A stretch of 64,000 nt of DNA from Psychrobacter sp. BI730 (lineage in GTDB: Bacteria; Pseudomonadota; Gammaproteobacteria; Pseudomonadales; Moraxellaceae). Of this stretch, positions 11,152-19,000 are shown piece by piece. The notes under the pieces were generated by a model. That model was not told where the DNA came from. It did no database searches and worked only from the letters and a program-made list of their open reading frames with translations. The translations under genes and the position numbers were made by a program. The stretch is from the NCBI RefSeq assembly GCF_013414195.1, contig NZ_JAATTV010000018.1, forward strand, positions 1 to 64,000. The letters run 5' to 3'. Every line of letters begins with the position of its first letter. Position 1 is the stretch's first letter.

Positions 11152-11222
11152 AACTTAGCCTAACGGATTTTACGCATTAGCAGGGGAAAACTTTGTAGCA
11201 CCTTGTAGATGATGGTTTGTAC

Positions 11223-11708
11223 TTACGTTGATTTGCGTATAGGGTCTAATAATCGATTGATAGACCATAGACTGATTCGCGCACTGACTAGAGTGAGAAC
11301 CAGCATCAGCATTAATGATGAAAGCAGGGGCAGTGGACGCTGCATCGCCATCTCAAACAGTACCTCACGGCTTATCGTATCAAACAGCCAAAACCAGATG
11401 GCTGAAAAATAAATGACCGTCAGCATCCAAACAATCATAACCCCACCTAACATCAACTTATTAATCTCATCTCGCGCTAATGCTCGCTTCTGATGTTTGA
11501 TAAATTTACTGGCAGCGATATAAGCACCCACGATAATAGAAACCACCATGACCAATTGTGGATTGAGCGCAAGTTTGGTCTGTATCATCATAAATATGGT
11601 ACTGGCGAGCGTGTATCCAATCGCAAAAAAACCGACATATCGAGCCAGTTTGGGCTGCACTTGTACAAGCGTCTGAGGTTTGTTAAGACTGGTTGTCTGG
11701 CGTGACAT
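11223..11708 (-). CDS. Four-helix inner-membrane protein, unknown function (ABZJ_00895-like)
   Basis: A 161-residue protein with four predicted membrane helices (roughly residues 24-42, 50-67, 86-110 and 127-147) and basic ends. The pattern, with Arg-Tyr before helix 1 (KLARYVGFFAIGYTLAS) and a polar K.IKHQKRALARDEINKL loop between helices 2 and 3, recalls the small uncharacterised ABZJ_00895 family of Moraxellaceae. That assignment is from memory of its general shape and is tentative. There is no catalytic motif. It lies 63 bases upstream of dacB on the same transcription axis (dacB ends before it), so it may follow dacB in one transcript. Confidence 0.65.
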   Translation of the reverse strand: MSRQTTSLNKPQTLVQVQPKLARYVGFFAIGYTLASTIFMMIQTKLALNPQLVMVVSIIVGAYIAASKFIKHQKRALARDEINKLMLGGVMIVWMLTVIYFSAIWFWLFDTISREVLFEMAMQRPLPLLSSLMLMLVLTLVSARISLWSINRLLDPIRKST

Positions 11709-11771
11709 AAGCTAACCTTTGTGAAGGTAAAAAATAGAGTATTGATAATACAACGTCTTAAAGCGTTAAAA

Positions 11772-13820
11772 TTAGCGCTGTGCCGTCCAGTCGAGCATAG
11801 CATCTAATACAGGCCTTGCTGCATAAGGATTTAATGCTTGATCAGTATTAATTATACCGACGACAACGTAATCCTGTCCTGACAGCCCTTTGACGTAACC
11901 TGCCATTGAAGTGACGTTATTTAACGTGCCAGTCTTTATCCATGCGCGGCCAGTGGCTGTCGATTCAGGTAAGCGATCGCTATGGGCGGCAATAGTGCCA
12001 CTAACCCCAGCGACCCCTAACGAGTCGACATAGGCTTCAAAATTTGGTCGACTGTAAGCATAAGTCAGTAGCTCGCTTAGGTTGGCGGCAGTGATTGTAC
12101 ATTCACGGCAAAGTCCTGAGCCATTGGTCAAATGTGGCGGCGGCGTACTGAGGTTGGTTTGCCACCATTGATTGATGGTTTGTAAGGCTGCTGGATAGTC
12201 TGTCGTAGCAGGTTTGCCAAATTGATATAAGCTATCAGCCTTTTTACCATTAGATTTATCGGCTACTACTTTACTATCCATCTCATTATTAGTGCTGGCT
12301 TCATGACTGCTTGGACTAGTCGCAGTTGTGTTAGACGGTATTGATTGAGTCAGCCTTTCTTTATCATAAGCGCCTATAGATAGCGCGACTTGCTCAGCCA
12401 TGACATTGTTTGAGAAGTGGTTAATGTCATGGATCTGCTCGGTTAAATTCAACGACGGATAGCTGACCATAGGTAGAGGAGACATCGCGATAGCCGTAAG
12501 CCCGTGCGCTCGTTTTGTCGCCTTGCTCATATCGTAAGGGGTTTCTTGCGAAATTACTTGTCCACTCAAAGTATTCCCCAACGCTTGCCATTTGGCAGCG
12601 ATGACGTGTGCGGCAAATTCTTTGGCATTGGGATATGCTACATAAAAGATATGCTCGCCGCAGCTCTCTGGGAGACTGGCGTTTAACACAAGCTGCGTGT
12701 TTTGCCACTGCGGCGCTAGGCTATAGCTTGCTTGCCCACAACTGGCTGCACGGGTATTGATTGTAGCAGGCAGCTGATAGTTGGCTAACCGCGGCTTGTA
12801 GGTCACACTTGCTTGACCATTATTTTGAGGGTAAGTTTTGATACCAATGGTGCTAAAGTTAACCAGAAACCCATCAGGGCTAGCGTTATAGGGGCGTAGC
12901 GGTGAGTTATCAAAGGCGGCAGGATCTTTACTAACATTATTAAAAACAGCGCTGTCGATGATGATGTCACCATCGATGTGACGAATACCGGATGCTTGTA
13001 CTTTATACAGTAACTGCTTTAAGCGCTCGTGGGTCATTTTCGGGTCGCCACTACCTTGAATAATCAAGTCACCATGTAGACGGTTGCCGATGACAATACC
13101 TGTGTGATAAACCCGTGTATGCCACACAAAATCGGCCCCTAAAGTGTCCAAAGCGATAAAGCTAGGCACGAGTTTCATGGTGCTGGCAGGCGTACGAGGG
13201 ATGTCAGACTGGTGATCTAGCAAAGGCGAAAATGAAATCTTTATAGAGGCTTTACTATTGCTCTCAGTATCTTGAGCTTTGGCATTCTGATCAAGCGTAT
13301 GCCGAGATTCATCAGGGATAACCGTTGGAATGCTCTCTACGCTCTGATAAGTATAAGGGTCATCGGTATAAGCATGTATTTTTTGCTCGTGTTTCTCAAT
13401 AGTGCGCTGCTCTATGGTCATTAATGCGCTCTGATGGCTCGGGTCGCTGCTAATTGTAGCCGTAGAGACGTTCGTAACTGGGTGTTCAGATATTATAGTA
13501 GCTGCAGATTGGCTGTCAGGTTCATCACTATCAATGATTTGAATAGGGGTAGGCAGACGGCTGGCAGTTTTGTCACCCACAGGTGTAATCACGATACTGA
13601 TATCCGCTTCTGTCAAGTCGGCACGCGTCAAGGCTTTTTGAATAGCTGCTGGCAACACGGCTTGTGCATGTATCGGTGTGACTATAACTGCTGCCAATAA
13701 CGCTAACCTAGGTAGACGTTTATTAGGTTGGTTAAGCGGTCGTAAATAACGACAAAGCGTGGTGATTTTGGTTGCAGCAGTAGAGTAATGACGGCGTTTA
13801 GAAGGGTATCGCATGAGCAT
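11772..13820 (-). CDS. dacB: D-alanyl-D-alanine carboxypeptidase/endopeptidase (PBP4 type) with large insertion
   Basis: A 682-residue class C low-molecular-weight penicillin-binding protein that trims or cleaves peptidoglycan cross-links in the periplasm. A signal-type hydrophobic stretch (about 36-54) ends near AHA-like HAQA. The three active-site motifs are S213-T-M-K216, S-N-N near 470, and K629-T-G. PBP4 proteins usually run to about 480 residues with the serine near position 60. Here a stretch of about 115 polar residues (about 84-190, Ser, Thr, Asp and Glu rich) splits the first strands of the domain (ISIVITPVGD and IKISFSPL). A second polar insert (about 490-530) precedes the YPAALQTINQWW region. 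The start is uncertain: ATG at 13820 or 13814. The role as DacB is secure; the inserts are odd. Confidence 0.92.
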   Translation of the reverse strand: MLMRYPSKRRHYSTAATKITTLCRYLRPLNQPNKRLPRLALLAAVIVTPIHAQAVLPAAIQKALTRADLTEADISIVITPVGDKTASRLPTPIQIIDSDEPDSQSAATIISEHPVTNVSTATISSDPSHQSALMTIEQRTIEKHEQKIHAYTDDPYTYQSVESIPTVIPDESRHTLDQNAKAQDTESNSKASIKISFSPLLDHQSDIPRTPASTMKLVPSFIALDTLGADFVWHTRVYHTGIVIGNRLHGDLIIQGSGDPKMTHERLKQLLYKVQASGIRHIDGDIIIDSAVFNNVSKDPAAFDNSPLRPYNASPDGFLVNFSTIGIKTYPQNNGQASVTYKPRLANYQLPATINTRAASCGQASYSLAPQWQNTQLVLNASLPESCGEHIFYVAYPNAKEFAAHVIAAKWQALGNTLSGQVISQETPYDMSKATKRAHGLTAIAMSPLPMVSYPSLNLTEQIHDINHFSNNVMAEQVALSIGAYDKERLTQSIPSNTTATSPSSHEASTNNEMDSKVVADKSNGKKADSLYQFGKPATTDYPAALQTINQWWQTNLSTPPPHLTNGSGLCRECTITAANLSELLTYAYSRPNFEAYVDSLGVAGVSGTIAAHSDRLPESTATGRAWIKTGTLNNVTSMAGYVKGLSGQDYVVVGIINTDQALNPYAARPVLDAMLDWTAQR

Positions 13821-13965
13821 CTTTCATCAGGTGGCAAAAACAGCCTATGGTAACATGAGTTGCTGTTTTCGCACACGATGTCAGCAGTACAATTTTAGCA
13901 ATAACAACGCCCTTATTTAGATAACTAACTCTAACTATCGATTGAACTGAGAGCATGACTTGCTG

Positions 13966-14571
13966 CTAACGCACATGCAAAAAAGCCATCGCCGTCATGA
14001 CAGCATCGTTATAAGCATCATGCGCGCCCAGTTCAGGAATATTGTAATGGGCTAATATGCGATTTAGATGTTGGGCTTGTCCAGAAAGCCCTTGTGTGTG
14101 ACCACTGATACGCCGACTGTACAGATGACGCAAATCTATGACTTCGTTTGGTAGCGAGGTTCCCATATAGCGTTTGACCAATGGATTTAAAAAAGCCATG
14201 TCTAGCTGTGTGCAGAATCCAACGATTGGTCGATTACCTATGAATGGTAGTAGTAGTGCCAACATGTCATCGTAACTCATGCCATGTTCAACATCGGCGG
14301 TACGCAAGCCATGAATGACAATAGTGTCGCGGTCTGGCATCACAGGAGGTCTGCAAACCAAATGCATGCCATTACCTGTGTCGATGGTATTGCCATTAAT
14401 ATGTATCACTGCCACAGACAGCAGGTGATGCTTCTTGGGGTTCAGCCCTGTCATCTCGCAATCAATCGCCACCCACTGCTCAGCCGAAGATGTCGTAAAC
14501 ATTGAGGCCAGCTCTGGACGCTGTAATTGCGTCTTTTGCCAAGCGCAAGATAACTGCTGTAACCAGCTCAT
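13966..14571 (-). CDS. DnaQ-like 3'-5' exonuclease
   Basis: A 201-residue DEDDh-type exonuclease. Exo I is D37-C-E39 in AIDCEMTGL, Exo II is VGFCTQLDMAFLNPLV with the conserved Asp, and Exo III is LGAHDAYNDAVMTAMAF with His and Asp. It is short and single-domain, so it is not the full polymerase III epsilon subunit, although it could process DNA or RNA ends. It lies 82 bases downstream of the CBS-DUF294 gene on the same strand. That pairing recurs in Pseudomonas and Acinetobacter relatives and suggests a shared, still unclear, nucleotide-related role. There is no strong terminator between them. Confidence 0.87.
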   Translation of the reverse strand: MSWLQQLSCAWQKTQLQRPELASMFTTSSAEQWVAIDCEMTGLNPKKHHLLSVAVIHINGNTIDTGNGMHLVCRPPVMPDRDTIVIHGLRTADVEHGMSYDDMLALLLPFIGNRPIVGFCTQLDMAFLNPLVKRYMGTSLPNEVIDLRHLYSRRISGHTQGLSGQAQHLNRILAHYNIPELGAHDAYNDAVMTAMAFLHVR

Positions 14572-14653
14572 ATTAGTCGTTCATCCATCTATGTTGTTTT
14601 CTTACTTGAGACCTTTTTGTATTTATTAAGTCTCTGTACTAAGACTGCCACAT

Positions 14654-16603
14654 TTATGCGATTTCTAGTTGATAGTGTTGACGCAATTGATTCTTAAAAC
14701 TTTTGACCACGGCCAGACACTCTTTGAGTAGGTCACGTTCAAGTGCAGTCAAAGTCGTTGGATCTACTTGCCGTGCATGCTTATCGTCGGTTGAGAGCGC
14801 CACAGATAAGCGCTGCGCCATAAAAAACTCTAGCGCTTCTAGTAGAGTATCAGCGCGTTCTTGGGTCATAGCATCAACCTGTACCAAGCCCTTTAAACGC
14901 GCCTTGGTACTAGGCACATTGAGCACATTGTTTTCTAATGCTAAGGTACGTATGCCATGAACCAATGGAAAGATACCGGCTTTTTTTAGGTCAATGTCGG
15001 ACGATGCTGATTTGCCGCCTAGTAAAGGGACAAACTTTTGCCACCATTGATTAACATCGCCAAACTGTAGCGCTGCCCGCGCAAACTGCCTGACAAACAT
15101 AGGATCTGCTTGTTGATGAGCAAGTTCTAAGTGCTGACGTACTTGTGTGAGCAGTGACTCATCGCCGCAGACGTATTCACCATCTAGTATCGCAGACAAG
15201 TAAATACCATGCATCGGGTCAGAGTTCCTAAACCATAGGCCAATTTGCGCAGTGAATTGCTTGAGCGGTTGTCGCCACATAGGATTGGTCATCATGATAT
15301 TACCATCACACAGTGGGTAGCCAAGCGTTGCTAAATGGCTATTAAAAGTATCAGCGAACTGTGCTAGGTCAGGATGCGTATAGCCATCACGAATGATGAG
15401 CGCATTGTCTTGATCGGTACGCATGATTTGCTCACCGCGCCCTTCTGAACCCATAACGATTAGGCAAGTATTGGCCATCACTTCATCAGGTACGATTAGC
15501 TGCCATAGTTTGGTAAATACCTGCGCATTTAGCGTCTGTACCATACGACTGATATTGCCGATTTTGACACCATTGTGATGCTGTGCTCGAATATAGCGAC
15601 CGATCAGCTCAACAGCGGTATCTAGGCTCGATAAGTCCTGCGCCTGTTCGATTTGAATACTAATGAGCTGTGAATGATGGCCTATGTGAGCGAGCATATC
15701 GCTTTGCCCAAGCACACCGACGACATCGCCACTCTTATCAATGACTGGCAGTCTATGAATCCGGTAGCGAGTCATGGTCAGCAGCGCATCGCCAATCTCA
15801 TCACTGGCTTTGATCGTACGTAGATTAAAATTTGCATAGCGCTGGCAAGGAGTAATAGCTGGATCTTGTCTGTCACTCACCGCGCGGCAGATATCAGTAT
15901 CGGTCAAAATCCCTAAAAGTAATCTTGTCTCATGTTGCGCTGTTTGTGAGCCACTTAAGCTATGTAACGGTCGGACCAGCACATGTTTTAATCCAGCTTT
16001 GGTCATGATGCGAGCCGCTTCGTACAAGCTGTCATTGGCATCGACGATATGCACTGGTAATAGATGAACATCTATCACTGGTTGCAGCATGATTTGCTGT
16101 ACTTCTTGTTGGTTGGTATAGCTGGCAGGATCTAGCGTTTTGTTATGACGTCGTTGGCGCAATGCTTTTAATCGTTCAGGCAACTTGTCTGATAGCATTT
16201 GGCGTACCAGATGATTTTGCGCGCTGATTTTATCGATAGCAGTGCCAGCGACTTGGAGCAGTAACGTCTCTTCACTGGCTCGGAATTGATAAGGCTGTAT
16301 AGGCGTACTTTCAGGCTCTAGCTGATTATCCTTGGTAAGTGACTCAGGTAGGCGGCGACTATCAAACCAATCATTATTATTCAGACCGTCAGCGTGATTG
16401 CTACCTAAATAGGACGCGACAAACTCACCATCTAATGATTGCTCGATTTGCCCTTTGATGACCACATACAGACATTGCAGTTCTTCTGCAGGCAAGCTCT
16501 CGTTTTTGGCAAGATAGCGTATCTGGGTGTTTTTTCTAATGCTTTGACGTTCGGCTAAGCTCAATACATCAAAGGGCGGTTGACTAAAATCAAGATGGGG
16601 CAT
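14654..16603 (-). CDS. CBS-domain / DUF294 nucleotidyltransferase-like protein
   Basis: A 649-residue cytoplasmic signalling-type protein. Residues 12-135 look like a worn cyclic-nucleotide-binding domain (LYVVIKGQIEQSL, then VASYLG). Two CBS domains follow (about 175-310, including HVLVRPLHS, LLGILTDTDICRAV and HRLPVIDKSGDVVGVLGQSD). The DUF294 nucleotidyltransferase fold centres on MGSEGRGEQIMRTDQDNALI (near 384), which keeps the GS motif and the D-x-D pair. A helical DUF294_C domain completes it (about 490-640). The architecture is that of putative signal-transduction proteins with GlnD-like cores. Whether it transfers nucleotides, and to what, is unknown. It lies just upstream of the DnaQ-like gene. 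Confidence 0.88.
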   Translation of the reverse strand: MPHLDFSQPPFDVLSLAERQSIRKNTQIRYLAKNESLPAEELQCLYVVIKGQIEQSLDGEFVASYLGSNHADGLNNNDWFDSRRLPESLTKDNQLEPESTPIQPYQFRASEETLLLQVAGTAIDKISAQNHLVRQMLSDKLPERLKALRQRRHNKTLDPASYTNQQEVQQIMLQPVIDVHLLPVHIVDANDSLYEAARIMTKAGLKHVLVRPLHSLSGSQTAQHETRLLLGILTDTDICRAVSDRQDPAITPCQRYANFNLRTIKASDEIGDALLTMTRYRIHRLPVIDKSGDVVGVLGQSDMLAHIGHHSQLISIQIEQAQDLSSLDTAVELIGRYIRAQHHNGVKIGNISRMVQTLNAQVFTKLWQLIVPDEVMANTCLIVMGSEGRGEQIMRTDQDNALIIRDGYTHPDLAQFADTFNSHLATLGYPLCDGNIMMTNPMWRQPLKQFTAQIGLWFRNSDPMHGIYLSAILDGEYVCGDESLLTQVRQHLELAHQQADPMFVRQFARAALQFGDVNQWWQKFVPLLGGKSASSDIDLKKAGIFPLVHGIRTLALENNVLNVPSTKARLKGLVQVDAMTQERADTLLEALEFFMAQRLSVALSTDDKHARQVDPTTLTALERDLLKECLAVVKSFKNQLRQHYQLEIA

Positions 16604-16660
16604 GGCATCATCCTTGATGGCATATTTTCGGCAGATACTTTACTATAGCATTAATAAAAC

Positions 16661-16709
16661 AAAAAGCCTCCAATAACCACAATATAAATAGGGTTATTGG
16701 AGGCTTTTT
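16661..16709 (-). terminator. Terminator after dapC
   Basis: A 14-base near-perfect stem (GCCTCCAATAACC / GGTTATTGGAGGC) has an A-run on one side and a T-run on the other. It lies 48 bases past the dapC stop and would work on the minus strand. It is symmetrical enough to block readthrough both ways. Confidence 0.92.
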
Positions 16710-16756
16710 GCTACTGCGACATTTATCTCAGCTACATTAAACTTTTTTAATTAGCT

Positions 16757-17986
16757 TTAAGCACCTAATAATTTGCGGATACGACTGATTGCTTCTCGGC
16801 TCTCATCGACACTGGCGACCAGAGCGATACGCACATAACCTTGTCCAGGATTATGACCATCAACTTCACGTGACAAATAGCGTCCTGCCAATGCATGAAT
16901 ATTGGCTTGCTCATACAGCGCTTTGACAAAGATTTCATCGTCACCATCGAACTGCTCAGGCACTTTGACCCAAAAGTAAAACCCAGCATCAGGCATACGT
17001 AACTCTAGCAATTCCCCAAGCTCAGACATCCATAGGGCAAACTTCTCTTGGTATAGCGCGCGATTATGAGCGACGTGTTTTTCGTCTTGCCACGCAGTGA
17101 TAGAGGCGAGCTGATGAGGTATTGGCATCGCACAACCTTGGTACGTACGATATTGCAAATAAGCCTGCAAAATTTTGGCATCACCAGCCACAAATCCAGA
17201 GCGTAAACCCGGTAAGTTTGAACGTTTGGATAGAGAGTGGAACACGATACAGTTTTTGAAATCACGGCGACCAAGAGCCGCACAAGCTTGGAGCAATCCA
17301 ATCGGTGCTGTACCAAAATACAGCTCGCTATAACACTCGTCACTGGCGATGATGAAACCGTACTGATCTGACAGACGAATAAGGTATTCCCAATCATCCA
17401 TTGTCATGACCGCGCCTGTTGGATTGTTTGGGCTACAGACAAACAAGAGCTGTGTGCGCATCCAAACGTCTTTTGGTACCGCGCGATAGTCACCTTTGTA
17501 GTCATTATCTGATGTACAAGGGACAAAGTAAGGTGTTGCCTGTGCCAATATCGTAGCGCCTTCGTATATCTGATAAAACGGGTTGGGCATGACAACCGTA
17601 GGCGATGCATTAGACGCTAAAGAATTGCTCTCTTTGTCAGCTACATCATGATCAACGACCGCTTGTACAAAGCTAAAAATCGCTTCTCGTGTGCCCATTA
17701 CTGGTAATACTTGAGTATTGGCATCGACGTGATTAAGAAAAAACCGCTTCTCTAACCAGTGGGCGATGGTTTGGCGTAGCTCAAACATACCGTTTGTAGT
17801 TGGATAACGACTTATTTTGTCCAAGTTTTCGCGTAGGACGTCCAGCACAAATGCAGGGGGCTCATGTTTCGGCTCACCAATACCGAGCTTTATTTCACTG
17901 TAACCGTTGGCAGGCTTGCTATCGGCAAGCAAGGTTGCCATCTTTGCGAATGGATAAGGATGGAGATGCTTTAAGTTGTGATTCAT
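16757..17986 (-). CDS. dapC: Succinyldiaminopimelate transaminase
   Basis: A 409-residue fold-type I PLP aminotransferase. DapC converts N-succinyl-2-amino-6-ketopimelate to N-succinyl-diaminopimelate in the lysine/peptidoglycan pathway. The family start MNHNLKHLHPYPF..., the substrate motif IKLGIGEPKHEPP, the PLP-contact SPNNPTGAVM, and the Schiff-base lysine in FHSLSKRSNLPGLRSGF (near 254) are present. The ATG at 17986 is preferred over a longer frame because it begins the conserved region, although no strong ribosome site is visible. glnD and map lie on the same strand upstream, as in the Pseudomonas map-glnD-dapC cluster, but an opposite-strand gene now separates dapC from glnD. Confidence 0.92.
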   Translation of the reverse strand: MNHNLKHLHPYPFAKMATLLADSKPANGYSEIKLGIGEPKHEPPAFVLDVLRENLDKISRYPTTNGMFELRQTIAHWLEKRFFLNHVDANTQVLPVMGTREAIFSFVQAVVDHDVADKESNSLASNASPTVVMPNPFYQIYEGATILAQATPYFVPCTSDNDYKGDYRAVPKDVWMRTQLLFVCSPNNPTGAVMTMDDWEYLIRLSDQYGFIIASDECYSELYFGTAPIGLLQACAALGRRDFKNCIVFHSLSKRSNLPGLRSGFVAGDAKILQAYLQYRTYQGCAMPIPHQLASITAWQDEKHVAHNRALYQEKFALWMSELGELLELRMPDAGFYFWVKVPEQFDGDDEIFVKALYEQANIHALAGRYLSREVDGHNPGQGYVRIALVASVDESREAISRIRKLLGA

Positions 17987-18129
17987 AAGTGTGATAACTA
18001 TAATAGACAATTAATAATAAAGTTATAAAGAAAATTTACATTAGAGCAGTGTAGCACTTCTCTAATTTTTTGTCCTTTTCTTCTTATATCGTGAATAGGC
18101 ATTTACCAAACGTAAGCTATTCATTGTAT

Positions 18130-18148
18130 GACTACCAAATAGGTAGTC
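18130..18148. promoter_or_regulatory. Perfect palindrome in divergent dapC / 18248 promoter region
   Basis: GACTACC-AAATA-GGTAGTC lies about 145 bases upstream of the dapC start and 100 bases upstream of the gene at 18248. No T-run follows, so it is not a terminator. It could be an operator; no regulator is assigned. Confidence 0.35.
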
Positions 18149-18247
18149 GCTCAAAAGTCTTTTGAACCTTTCATAATTTATAATCTATAACAATATAAAA
18201 AATGACTACATCACAAAAGTGGTAGATCGTTTTAAGGATAGTTTGAT

Positions 18248-18919
18248 ATGTCTAGTGTGCTAAATAATGATGATCTCATCGCTAAAGATATCAATAATGA
18301 AAAACTTGATAACAGTGTGCAGCGTTCTAACCTGTATAAGCTGCTAAAAGAGCGTGAACAGAGCTGGTGGCAAGCGCGCCAACAACTGATCGAACGTCAA
18401 GAAAAGAAAATGTTTTGGTATGGTGAAAACAGCCTCATTATGTGGCTGTTATGGCAATTGGTCGGCTACGTGGTAGTGGCAATGGCCTTGATGCTGCTCA
18501 ATAATATATTTGGTATTTCATTACCGCTATGGCAATACATCTCTTTGTTTGTGATACAGACCATATTTTTTGTCAGCGCACTTGCTGCTAAAGGCCAGTT
18601 GGAAAACAAACTCCAGCGCAAAATAGACAACGATGAGCTGATGCGCGAAGAGGCGCTCAACGAGATGATTATTTTGGCAGAGGATAGCCTGTACCCTGAT
18701 GTACATGCCAAGTCGCCTATCTCTTTAGAAGCATTAGACGATTATCTAGACGGACAGTTTCACCTAGCAAGCTTGCAATGTCTGCTACAAAAAGAAGTCG
18801 ATGCTGGACGATTAATCATGGAGCAGCAGCCACCTGAAGTAGGTGTTTTGCCGCCAGATCTTGCTGACGATGAATTGAACGAACATGCTAGCGAGATAAC
18901 TTATAGAAGTACGTTATAA
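18248..18919 (+). CDS. Two-helix membrane protein, unknown function
   Basis: A 223-residue protein I do not recognise. The N-terminal 55 residues are charged and likely helical (LLKEREQSWWQARQQLIERQ). Two hydrophobic helices follow at about 60-82 and 90-110. A charged cytoplasmic tail contains an acidic segment (EEALNEMIILAEDSLYPD) and an Asp/Glu-rich end. The ribosome site is AAGGATAG. It is transcribed against its neighbours, between dapC and glnD, interrupting a cluster that is contiguous in Pseudomonas. A perfect 11-base stem overlaps its stop codon. Confidence 0.8.
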   Translation: MSSVLNNDDLIAKDINNEKLDNSVQRSNLYKLLKEREQSWWQARQQLIERQEKKMFWYGENSLIMWLLWQLVGYVVVAMALMLLNNIFGISLPLWQYISLFVIQTIFFVSALAAKGQLENKLQRKIDNDELMREEALNEMIILAEDSLYPDVHAKSPISLEALDDYLDGQFHLASLQCLLQKEVDAGRLIMEQQPPEVGVLPPDLADDELNEHASEITYRSTL

Positions 18920-18931
18920 AACGTACTTCTA
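18904..18931. repeat. Perfect hairpin overlapping the stop codon at 18919
   Basis: TAGAAGTACGT and ACGTACTTCTA form an 11-base stem with a six-base loop that contains the stop codon. No T-run follows on either strand, so a classical terminator is unlikely. It may protect the mRNA 3' end or bind a protein. Confidence 0.5.
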
Positions 18932-19000
18932 TGATGACTATCAGACTACTTTTGCTAGTTAATATTCAAAATAATGGCTAACCAAAACTATCTAGCCGTA

